Virus record (IMG/VR): IMGVR_UViG_3300042346_000078
Span: 1 to 26,958 of that record
Source of the DNA: a virus
Length of the DNA stretch: 26,958 nucleotides
Direction: 5' to 3' (one strand)
Below are positions 17,401 to 22,982 of the stretch, piece after piece (position 1 is the stretch's first letter; the number at the start of each line of letters is the position of its first letter). Under the pieces are notes generated by a model. It searched no databases and was not told the origin of the DNA. It saw only the letters and a list, made by a program, of their open reading frames with translations. Made by a program: the position numbers and the translations under genes.

Positions 17401-18327
17401 GCTATGCTCAATGACCCTAAATACAGAAACGCTTCCAACTCAGATTGGGCTGACAACTACTTGTTCGGTACAGATAAAGAAGGACATTGGCGTAAACTCA
17501 CAGCGGGTTTTGAACCTGCGTTCCTGTTCAAATTCTTACCCGAACTGCTGGTACGTGCCTATACCGGCAATTTGAAAACTCAAGAAGCGGGGTCTATAGC
17601 TTGGGAACAAGGGAAACAAAAAATGCTACCGCCTGTTATACCGTTGCTGCCTGCCCTACTATTTGAGCAGATGACTGGGATGAACGTGAACCTAGGGCGC
17701 TCGGTAGAAGGTGCGGGTATGGCTAGGCTTCCCGCTGAGTTCAGAGACCAAAACGCTTCTGAATTAGCTAAGAAACTTGTAGAGGATTTCAAGCTGGGTA
17801 AGATGGGTGTATCTCCGGTGAAACTGGACGCCTTGGGTCGTGGCCTATTTGCAGAAAACTACACTATGAGCGCCATGCTAGCCGATCTGTACCTCGCCAA
17901 CATGGAGGGAATTTCACTTGCAGATAAAGACATAACGCAAAAATATCCGATAGCGAAGGCCATCTTTACCAACCCGCAGAACCAGCAGAAAGCCCCCGTA
18001 TTCTATGAAGCAGCGCAAGCCGCAGAGCAGATGGTAAATCTGATTAGACGCAAGGGAAATGAAGGCGACAAGAAAGCCTTCGACAAAATCATGGCCGATC
18101 CTGAAACCCAGATGCAACTTGGTATTTCTAGCCAGCTACGGCAGCTACGAAGCAATATAGAAGGTCTGAACGCCAGCAACCGATCTCTGAAGCATATGAA
18201 AATATCTGAAGAAGAAAAGCGGCAAATCTTCCTACGAAATCTAGCTGCCCGACAGGCATATGAACGGCGCGGTGCAGAGATTGCACAAGAAGCTAGAGAA
18301 AAGCAGAAGAAGGCCGAGAAAGAGTAG
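11473..18327 (+). CDS. Giant polyvalent virion protein: lytic transglycosylase + zincin-like motif + polyvalent C-terminus (2284 aa)
   Basis: Residues about 41-165 are an SLT lytic transglycosylase: QIMAESSFNP with catalytic E69, GALGLTQFIPSTY, and AAYNAGEGAVDKYGGVPPYD. Two short related units follow (SNGGTMYVPNSIPKEKAYEQ; LPNGGMLSAPISVSEEDAI). Pro/Glu linker repeats lie at 617-667. HELVH at 1094-1098 with downstream HEFVSEG (E1143 or E1147) looks like a zincin metallopeptidase, as in phage polyvalent proteins. KAKAKAKA and TKPP linkers follow. The C-terminal third (about 1560-2284; NPIFWIRSITREPFVANF, STRGANQLVHEWGRLTPFM) resembles the large polyvalent protein associated C-terminal region. 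By analogy with T7 gp16 it is probably ejected, opening peptidoglycan during entry. Weak AAAGGG ribosome binding site. It is the last gene before the convergence point. Confidence 0.8.
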   Translation: MADELAPYSLDDFLASLPGATTNAEVPSQGIPAIGKLGGPPTPYDDMILRKATAAGQDPNLIKAQIMAESSFNPRAVSKAGALGLTQFIPSTYARYGRGDPFNPENSVDAQLAYNAALNQRFGGDLDKVLAAYNAGEGAVDKYGGVPPYDETRNYVNKIKGYYAEYSGGKAPQTGPKAEEVPPDSYAIPLSNGGTMYVPNSIPKEKAYEQIAASGIGAEPLRDIKLPNGGMLSAPISVSEEDAIRGAAEHVPDLAQFVKTPAKEAAKPTEDKGFFSTAIGGGQKALASLYDAAGHFAKNPEWRAQAAQFRKDAEANIKTIPKEEVDAAYQQGFGQGLYKEFQQKALYPGAEMLGRYGHLMIPGSGLMNVAKFGAEAVASTGDTLQRAEEAGKPVSDFNAVAGGMVSSALATMGLPHVISNGVVSKVLGGASGKVIERVFKEEGAAAAEKLIGSRTADVVRGLVESTASGFMVMAGTDVAQRQAIGLDQMTPEEAVETAKNAAWFSLFGLPSSLGAKGKRAEQVEYLQEQKTLQEAAAKQKEAAEAEKLAATAPEADLDQPDTEFPELTVRQANMVRAARPTTEEVPPTTAEQPAPPPAEPPAPPPEPKAPEVPAPPVVEPSAEAPVVEPPPAPIVEPSAEAPVVEPPPAPVVEPPAEAPVVEPPPETHFAESILGLKPVKNPGSLYQKLLKLNINNPDHHEAITDLLNKTRVSITEDKLNALQERMDTVKTEVPTDAIEIPETTEVDVSGGAQPEILQEGEGAPVSSEGVRTGRQEVGQAEVLPPEVEEITPTVAEAPIEATTPKAPTPAERRAIAEQERQQKEADEEAAEAARVKEAREKALTEKAKARDVHEREYGEGADGLTSLQTRAKFGKDIGAVVQAGGHYLYARTNKKVGSALHAENTTGVLDALATSKNPVARWVAEQARKIPDLKVKVDPEAQETKMDKRKRAVEEVKFHLGVLDALRALKKKYSTAKPEDRIAGDDLERTIFAEDDFDPNGIWKNAHQHTLESAIKTRNSGALHLVIAHKKHLDAAVENTEALIRKYNLPEQELRERAGFALTETHVIGGAYDPTTATVKVDPYYANTEGVVTHELVHAIVNHAIDNPTPKQKPAVTSLRKLFESVKDHKLLKDQYGVSNVHEFVSEGLSNPSFQHLLSRVRYESTTAWGRFTQALADILGLKRDNAFMELIALTEELQPSASIKRAAKDRSTTPSATEPPETTEPAKAPIGKAKAKAKAKEPAKKLPAHAEAWENLRAKDHPTWEDVPDEAKKDWESLYKEAEFNLSPLDKRDAAIFAKDIEGRQETKAARVSEEEEGTYRLEFPAVMPSTKPPTKPPTKPPIKPLSEKVVTKAPPERGAKPTPRGERESAEEQRLRESKLTKIAPSASEQAILDTGKILKSIVKTVIDKEEMSNAYAKGRQQIVAQSAALAKKLSKLETYSDWGGIRADLLRNQFDGIGHLLAHAMKIGTPDITEGNMMKITPNKRLALHNWLKRSNELEVDQERAFDVLRVLIGEALEGESADMRVKSAQYKAHAETLKQAAKTATGAIRDKYRKLADGLLEEAKELDKKAGTAPLEGLEKRATPENIRDTHALLARYPKLKEWVDDTHAINRAAVDFQLKTGVIDQATATKWKARPYIALFKAMEDLNLNPEALGLVGGSAKTLATRKAIKGGTHTVNVPENMLKSWIQMYTTAYKNHTRAVAIDQLQLFGGATKVYKDAKNAVLVKRNGKDEYWQVPDENVAKALEMTPFANNVFSTMTDFMSPLTAPVRAGAVKNPIFWIRSITREPFVANFTSRTGLVNPISVLGNVMKTLTGTSKQVQLLKERGTSGYYESDLSPINFSRAMAKAPAYKKIADFWNHVHTSFDAATRAAVMDQARKEGRKMGLSGEKLDDFASLRAIEFANFSTRGANQLVHEWGRLTPFMNASLNSLDGLARAATGVHLNAREKAQARALFRTRAMAVAHMTALYTLAMLNDPKYRNASNSDWADNYLFGTDKEGHWRKLTAGFEPAFLFKFLPELLVRAYTGNLKTQEAGSIAWEQGKQKMLPPVIPLLPALLFEQMTGMNVNLGRSVEGAGMARLPAEFRDQNASELAKKLVEDFKLGKMGVSPVKLDALGRGLFAENYTMSAMLADLYLANMEGISLADKDITQKYPIAKAIFTNPQNQQKAPVFYEAAQAAEQMVNLIRRKGNEGDKKAFDKIMADPETQMQLGISSQLRQLRSNIEGLNASNRSLKHMKISEEEKRQIFLRNLAARQAYERRGAEIAQEAREKQKKAEKE
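13321..13473 (+). repeat. Three 51-bp tandem repeats (17-residue VVEP linker)
   Basis: Units at 13321, 13372 and 13423 encode V/I-VEP-S/P-AEAPVVEPPP plus two residues. They form a stiff acidic Pro-rich spacer in the giant protein between the transglycosylase part and the HELVH part. Differences are mostly at third codon positions, which indicates selection on the protein. Confidence 0.85.
15169..15192 (+). repeat. Four 6-bp repeats (KA linker)
   Basis: AAGGCT four times in a row, encoding KAKAKAKA in the giant protein after the HELVH region. Perfect copies suggest recent slippage. Confidence 0.85.
15466..15513 (+). repeat. 12-bp tandem repeats (TKPP linker)
   Basis: ACCAAACCACCG three times perfectly (15466-15501), then one degenerate copy. 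They encode TKPP units ending IKPL, a basic spacer in the giant protein. Confidence 0.85.
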
Positions 18328-18330
18328 AGC

Positions 18331-18356
18331 AAAAAAAGCCGCCCGTAGAGGGCGGC
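18331..18356 (-). terminator. Intrinsic terminator of the leftward replication operon
   Basis: A 7-bp perfect G/C stem (GCCGCCC, loop of five, GGGCGGC at 18338-18356) is followed, when read on the minus strand, by seven T residues (complement of 18331-18337). It lies 36 bases beyond the primase-helicase stop. On the plus strand the A-run precedes the stem and no U-tract follows. It should therefore stop minus-strand transcripts well, and plus-strand ones poorly, if at all. Confidence 0.85.
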
Positions 18357-18392
18357 GAGTTACAGGGAGAGAAACGCGAGACATAATTCAGT

Positions 18393-21380
18393 CTACTGAG
18401 TAATTGTGGCGGTGTCAATGTTCCAATTTAATCTGTCCCCATCCAAACATACCACCCATACAGGGGTTCCCGGTAATGAACTACCCTTACTCAGACACAT
18501 CTTTGTATCTTTCTTTGCTACATCAGAGGCTAATAACTTGTTCCACATAGGCGCGTAAGGAATGCGGCGTTCCGCGCACCAGCTTTGAAGTTTAGCTCTA
18601 GCCACGTATACAGAATTGGTGTCTGGTTCGTATCGTATAACCAACTCCCCCGCAGGATGTACGGTAGGTAATGCCGGTAAGAAGGAGTCCTTATGCGCCA
18701 TCCCAGCGTTGGAGTTGATGACCATAGTGTTCCGTATATGCTCATTCAAGAACTGCCCTAGTACATCATTTGCATTGTCGGTGCTGGTTGCTTCCACATG
18801 TTTCGCCATCTTACCAAAAGTCTTTATGGCCCACTGTTTGATACGCTCTACGTCTATATTGTGCAGACCCAGCTTGTGCGCTATCTCAGCACCAGTAAAA
18901 GCCGCCGCACAACATGCTGAGTAGAAGCGTTCTTTCTGCCCAAAACCCGCAGCTTTATCGAACTCTTTCTGTACTTCTAATAGGCGTTTTACTACATCCC
19001 GTTGGTTGGGGACTACGTACTTCATGAAAACTTCACCCGCCATACCGTAGTTGTTCAGTAGCAGTTCATTGAACAGATAGTCGGATTGTTCCTTAGTCAA
19101 AGTCTCATCCTTGTGTACCTGTATTTCCATCACTCGGAACATCTCACCTTCTGATGAAGTCTTGAACGCTTTCAATACGTCGTGCAAGCTGTTGTTACCT
19201 GATGTGATACCCGGCATAGACCATGTGGCACTGTTCTTACGCTCGGCGTTTATCTGAGATTGCATACGATTTCGGCCTCTATTGAATGAGAACCTGAATA
19301 CAAAATCGCTGGTCTCTTCCCCGCTCATGTTGGTTAGCTCGTCAAACATGATAGCTATATTACCTAGCACACCAGCCCGCTGCTGTTTTGACATAGCCGT
19401 ATCGTTCTCGTTAAGCATGGTCATTACAGGGTGGCCCCATATGCTAGCACCCACCATCTGCGCGGTTGACTTACCCACACCAGAAGCCGCGTTGGTGAGA
19501 TGCACCAACATACTACCGACACCGCAAAAAGTGTAAAGCGGCGACCCCATACTGACAAAAAAAGCAAAAGCTCGGGCCTCGTTTCCCGGATTGTTATAGG
19601 TGTTAGCTACCGTCCTCCATGCGTCTAGGTCGCCCTTTGTTGAGTACAAAGGTGCGATTTCTTCTGTGAGCGAGCAAGGTGGGCTATAGACGACAAGACC
19701 ATCCGAAGTGATCTCTCGACTACCTATAAGGAATCTGCTGTAGTTATCGTGCCAACCCATCTGCTCCCGCGCCTGTTCTGCTTTAGTGGTAAGTTGGTAA
19801 TACTTCACCCAATCCATAAGATACATTTGTATGTTTCTCATACGCTTACCCAACGCGACTACACCGTTTGAGGATAAGAACTCTTGGCATTTTTCAGGCT
19901 TTGACAGGTATGATAAGGGCACCATGAATTCAGACAATCCGTCTTTGGGTAGGTGTACAGAAATCTGTACCACTTCACCGAAGGTGGGGTCTATCAATCG
20001 TTTGTTCACCCACAGGTCATGCTCATAAATAAGCCCTTCATTTTCATCGTCGTCGTTGGTTGCGGCGTCACTCTTAGCTTCTTTTTGTAGCGCGCCTTTG
20101 TAGGCAACACCGCCGACCTTGGGCCTGAACCACGGGCTAGGATACGTGATAGGTATTTCAACAGATACGTATTCCTTAAGACCCCGATGCCATACTTGAT
20201 CCTTTAGATTATCTGTGGGTGTGGCGGGGATAATAACCGCGCCTAGCTGTATGGGTGTGCTGATTTGCCCTTTTATCGGACATGTTAAGCAAGGTGCTGG
20301 ATTAAATCCCTGAAAAGTTTTGCAGTATTGTGGCTTACCTTTTGTGTCCCGCGCCACCGCCGCCGTATAGTCAGGGTCATAGCCGGGATATTGGTTGGAG
20401 ATAATTGCTATAGCTTCATCAGCATCATTGCAGTTCGCTGCTATAGAAAGCCCTGCTCGCCATAGATTGTAATCAAATTCAGGATCGGACTGCGCTTGGT
20501 AGATATGCGCTATCTGCGCGCAACCCGCGCTACGAGCTACTTTTTGTTTAAGCTGTTTGGTAGTGCGTGTACCATCTTTTGCTTCAAGCATAACCTCTAT
20601 ATTTTCGGTGACTTCTATATCTTTCAAGCTCTTCGCCAAGATTCTGCTAAAGTTGCTCTCGCTGTTCTCTATCAGCTTCTTCATCAATGGGTCTTCGACC
20701 GTATTGTTTACTTTAGCTACAATGTCCTCTCCTAAACGATTACCTACTAGATAGGCTGCGAGCTGAGTAGTCAGCACTTCAATAGCTATGGGGTCAGCCG
20801 CTTTTACAATCTCTACTTTCTTAACATTCTCGCGGTCTTTGCCGTTCAATGTGTCAGGTACACGCAATATACGCGCCCCATCTGCTGTGACCGAAGGGTC
20901 AGCAAAGAACTGCAAATCCGCCATAGACGCCTTCAGTGCATCGGCAATCGGGCGCCATACATTGTATTCAACAACTTCATCAATCGCCCAATAGAGGTGC
21001 CAGCCTCTACCAGAATTTACTATAGTGGGCATAGGGAGTGCGATTTCTTCCAGATATTTCTGGAGTGCATACAATCCTTTCTTCTGTGTGGTGTACTCCT
21101 TAGAAGGGCCGCAGTCTATGTCTGCGCGGAAGCACTTGTATCCGAACGTATTCTTGGCTGATCGTTGCCCGCGCCCATCTTTGAACGTCGCACAACCAAA
21201 ATAAATCTCTCTGTTTTGCCCTGCTAGTTTATCAATTTCGGCGTCTATAGCGCCGTTATGCACATCATCAATAGGATAAAATTCAGATTTAGGCGGGGCC
21301 GATTTATCAGCCATCAACCCTACTAAGCAGAATAGCCCTGCTGGTGGCAGGACTAGCCTGAAAAATTCACTCCGTGTCAT
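18393..21380 (-). CDS. Primase-helicase: AEP-like primase with DUF927-type ATPase (995 aa)
   Basis: The N-terminal part has an archaeo-eukaryotic primase/prim-pol signature: YKCFRADIDCG with D87 and D89, then SGRGWHLYWAI with H128, and VTADGARILRVPDTLNGKD. C353, C364 and C367 may form part of a zinc site. The C-terminal part is a P-loop ATPase: Walker A NAASGVGKSTAQ with K637, Walker B IAIMFDELTN with D680/E681, then FRFSFNRGRNRMQSQI and WSMPGITSGNNSLHDV, as in DUF927-like helicases. It should prime and unwind DNA at the fork, working with the polymerase and SSB candidate of the same operon. ATG follows an AGG; a 9-bp hairpin lies just upstream. It is the last gene of its operon. Confidence 0.85.
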   Translation of the reverse strand: MTRSEFFRLVLPPAGLFCLVGLMADKSAPPKSEFYPIDDVHNGAIDAEIDKLAGQNREIYFGCATFKDGRGQRSAKNTFGYKCFRADIDCGPSKEYTTQKKGLYALQKYLEEIALPMPTIVNSGRGWHLYWAIDEVVEYNVWRPIADALKASMADLQFFADPSVTADGARILRVPDTLNGKDRENVKKVEIVKAADPIAIEVLTTQLAAYLVGNRLGEDIVAKVNNTVEDPLMKKLIENSESNFSRILAKSLKDIEVTENIEVMLEAKDGTRTTKQLKQKVARSAGCAQIAHIYQAQSDPEFDYNLWRAGLSIAANCNDADEAIAIISNQYPGYDPDYTAAVARDTKGKPQYCKTFQGFNPAPCLTCPIKGQISTPIQLGAVIIPATPTDNLKDQVWHRGLKEYVSVEIPITYPSPWFRPKVGGVAYKGALQKEAKSDAATNDDDENEGLIYEHDLWVNKRLIDPTFGEVVQISVHLPKDGLSEFMVPLSYLSKPEKCQEFLSSNGVVALGKRMRNIQMYLMDWVKYYQLTTKAEQAREQMGWHDNYSRFLIGSREITSDGLVVYSPPCSLTEEIAPLYSTKGDLDAWRTVANTYNNPGNEARAFAFFVSMGSPLYTFCGVGSMLVHLTNAASGVGKSTAQMVGASIWGHPVMTMLNENDTAMSKQQRAGVLGNIAIMFDELTNMSGEETSDFVFRFSFNRGRNRMQSQINAERKNSATWSMPGITSGNNSLHDVLKAFKTSSEGEMFRVMEIQVHKDETLTKEQSDYLFNELLLNNYGMAGEVFMKYVVPNQRDVVKRLLEVQKEFDKAAGFGQKERFYSACCAAAFTGAEIAHKLGLHNIDVERIKQWAIKTFGKMAKHVEATSTDNANDVLGQFLNEHIRNTMVINSNAGMAHKDSFLPALPTVHPAGELVIRYEPDTNSVYVARAKLQSWCAERRIPYAPMWNKLLASDVAKKDTKMCLSKGSSLPGTPVWVVCLDGDRLNWNIDTATITQ

Positions 21381-21405
21381 AGCGTACCTGCTTAAGAATT
21401 GGGAT

Positions 21406-21429
21406 TAGAGGGCACGGAGGTGCCCTCTA
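21406..21429 (-). other. 9-bp hairpin between the SSB candidate and primase-helicase genes
   Basis: TAGAGGGCA and TGCCCTCTA form a perfect 9-bp stem around a 6-base loop, in the 65-base gap between two minus-strand genes. No T-run follows it on the minus strand, so it does not look like a normal terminator. It may slow transcription, protect the upstream message end or be a processing or protein-binding site. The ribosome binding site of the primase lies just after it. Confidence 0.6.
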
Positions 21430-21445
21430 GTAAAGACCGACGATC

Positions 21446-22300
21446 TTACTCGTCATCACCCCATTCTTCAAGCACAGAGCTTAGGTCAGCGGGTGCAGGC
21501 GCCGCTTTTTTCTCTCGTACTATAGGAGCAGCGGGAGCGGGAGCCGGTGAAGGCGCAGCCGCTTTAGGTGTAGCTATGGCGAGTTTTGAAGTTGTGGGAG
21601 GCGCGGGGTTATAGGTGATGGCATTGATTGCTTCGATGCTGTCACCCTTCTCTATCGCCATCTGGTACTGGGCTTCGCTGAGATAACCAACAGCATTGAA
21701 GGTCAGCTTGGGTGTAGCCGAGTTCGTATCAAAGCGCATCTCAGTCACAACGCCTCGAATACTGATACCGTGCGATACAAGGAAATTCACATACGCTTGC
21801 AGCGGTAGCTTGTTAGGCTCGCCTTTACCAAAGATGGACTGCGCGGGCAGTACCAACTGATACACATCAGAATTTTCCAGATCATTGCCCAGCACCACAG
21901 CCAGTCGGCGGCTGTAGCGACACGCCCTAGACGTACCTTGCCCTGAACCCGCGATATTCATCGGGCACCCCTCACACTTGGTAGACTGAACACTCTCCGA
22001 ACGTGGATCGGGGGTGATACCATCATTCGACCAGCAAGTAGGGCTACTATTCTGCCCTTCGACATAGGTGCCAGAATAATATGTACGGCTGTTATTCGCC
22101 GCAGCATTTACAATAACCACATTCATCGCGCGGTCTTCGTTTTTCGCAACCTCTTGCCCGTCAACAACCATACGGAAAACGCTACCGCGAATAGATATGC
22201 GCTTGCTTCCACTGCTACCCATCATACTACGGGTTAGCTCGTCGGCACCTGTGCGGAGGTGGGCGGGGATTGCTGTACTAAACAAAGAAACTTCTTTCAT
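21446..22300 (-). CDS. Putative single-stranded DNA-binding protein with four-Cys site and acidic tail (284 aa)
   Basis: The protein begins MKEVSLFSTAIPAHLR and has a beta-rich core. Four cysteines (C89, C109, C112, C127; CEGCP plus RACRYSRR) suggest a zinc ribbon. After residue 230 comes an Ala/Pro/Lys linker (TPKAAAPSPAPAPAAP), ending in a short acidic tail, SSVLEEWGDDE. A core, a flexible linker and an acidic tip is the layout of SSB proteins such as T7 gp2.5, which recruit other replication proteins through the tail. It lies between an HTH gene and the primase-helicase, as expected for an SSB. There is no sequence-level match I can name, so function is inferred. Start follows AGGAG. Confidence 0.6.
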   Translation of the reverse strand: MKEVSLFSTAIPAHLRTGADELTRSMMGSSGSKRISIRGSVFRMVVDGQEVAKNEDRAMNVVIVNAAANNSRTYYSGTYVEGQNSSPTCWSNDGITPDPRSESVQSTKCEGCPMNIAGSGQGTSRACRYSRRLAVVLGNDLENSDVYQLVLPAQSIFGKGEPNKLPLQAYVNFLVSHGISIRGVVTEMRFDTNSATPKLTFNAVGYLSEAQYQMAIEKGDSIEAINAITYNPAPPTTSKLAIATPKAAAPSPAPAPAAPIVREKKAAPAPADLSSVLEEWGDDE

Positions 22301-22321
22301 GATTCACTCCTAGTTGGGGGT

Positions 22322-22513
22322 TTATACTGTAGTTTGTAGTTTTTTGAGCTTTTGTAAATCAGCCCACTTGAAACAAACACGTTGGGCTACGCCGTAGCGG
22401 TATTCCGGTAGTATTCCTTTCTTTCTCCACGTATGGAGAGTTTGTCTGGACACTCCCAAGAACTCTTGGGCCATAGCTATAGTAGCTATGTGTTCAACAC
22501 TAACGTCGATCAT
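22322..22513 (-). CDS. Small helix-turn-helix DNA-binding protein (MerR/AlpA-excisionase type, 63 aa)
   Basis: Nearly the whole protein is one winged-helix type HTH: TIAMAQEFLGVSRQTLHTWR, then KKGILPEYRYGVAQRVCFKW and ADLQKLKKL. The pattern 'A-x-x-L-G-V-S-R-Q-T-L-x-x-W-x-x-x-G-x-L-P' is typical of MerR, AlpA and phage excisionase DNA-binding domains. It could repress or activate the operon promoter about 440 bases upstream, or act in excision. No integrase is visible in the window. The ATG follows GAGG and lies 2 bases after the upstream stop. Regulation of its own operon is an inference. Confidence 0.8.
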   Translation of the reverse strand: MIDVSVEHIATIAMAQEFLGVSRQTLHTWRKKGILPEYRYGVAQRVCFKWADLQKLKKLQTTV

Positions 22514-22515
22514 TG

Positions 22516-22911
22516 CTACCTCGCTTTACGTATGGTGATAGTGTAACGGCTATCTGAATTTAGTCCGGGTGGTAATAGGTCTGGGTTATCCTCCAAAAAT
22601 TTCTTGATGTTGGTCTGGTGTATACGCTGTTCTAGCAAATGAAAAGTGTCGTTCTGTTTTATGAAGTCATACATTGACCCCCAATCGCTAGTCCAGTACC
22701 TTGTTTTCACTGTCTTTGAAGCAGTCCCTGCGGTTGTCTTCAGGCTATCAGCACCTATGTTTTTGCATATTTCCAGCAGCTCTTCCGAGATCATATCCTG
22801 CTGCATTCGGAGCGCGTTATCCTCTTCCTCATAAGCTGTTTTTAGCTGCTCTCTCTTTGTCCTGATCTTTATGTATGCGGTTACTAATTTATCGGCGGTC
22901 ATTTCAGTCAT
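22516..22911 (-). CDS. Small phage protein with N-terminal coiled coil (131 aa), function unknown
   Basis: Start chosen as the ATG at 22911 (MTEMTADKLVTAYIKIRTKR) because AAGGAG lies six bases before it. A TTG at 22929 is in frame, but it would put that site inside the gene. Residues 5-50 form a charged helix (REQLKTAYEEEDNALRMQQD), followed by a small domain (TRYWTSDWGSMYDFIKQND) and a basic end (YTITIRKAR). I recognise the general look of phage proteins found beside recombination or SSB genes, but no named family. It is the first gene after the internal promoter and palindrome, so it may be expressed with the HTH, SSB and primase genes. Confidence 0.65.
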   Translation of the reverse strand: MTEMTADKLVTAYIKIRTKREQLKTAYEEEDNALRMQQDMISEELLEICKNIGADSLKTTAGTASKTVKTRYWTSDWGSMYDFIKQNDTFHLLEQRIHQTNIKKFLEDNPDLLPPGLNSDSRYTITIRKAR

Positions 22912-22917
22912 GTCGTT

Positions 22918-22923
22918 CTCCTT
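22918..22923 (-). promoter_or_regulatory. Ribosome binding site deciding the ATG at 22911
   Basis: AAGGAG lies six bases before ATG 22911. The longer TTG start at 22929 would leave this site inside the coding region. Confidence 0.75.
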
Positions 22924-22929
22924 GTTCAA

Positions 22930-22944
22930 CCGCTACAGTAGCGG
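22930..22944. promoter_or_regulatory. 15-bp palindrome, candidate operator
   Basis: CCGCTACAGTAGCGG is a perfect inverted repeat (7+1+7) placed about 10 bases after the promoter -10 box, directly downstream of the predicted start site and before the AAGGAG of the next gene. Position and symmetry fit an operator for a dimeric repressor. The small HTH protein encoded two genes downstream in the same unit is a candidate. As RNA it could also form a 6-bp hairpin with a 3-base loop. Confidence 0.5.
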
Positions 22945-22953
22945 CGTATGGTT

Positions 22954-22982
22954 ATAATCGCACTCTTTTACTTTCTTGTCAA
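22954..22982 (-). promoter_or_regulatory. Sigma70-like promoter for the small-protein/HTH/SSB/primase genes
   Basis: Minus strand: TTGACA (22977-22982), 17 bases, GATTAT (22954-22959; 4 of 6 match TATAAT). The -35 box is a perfect match and overlaps the TGA stop of the SNF2 gene. The start site should fall near 22947. This allows separate expression of the last four genes of the operon. The alternative -10, TATAAC, has a 20-base spacer and is less likely. Confidence 0.6.
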
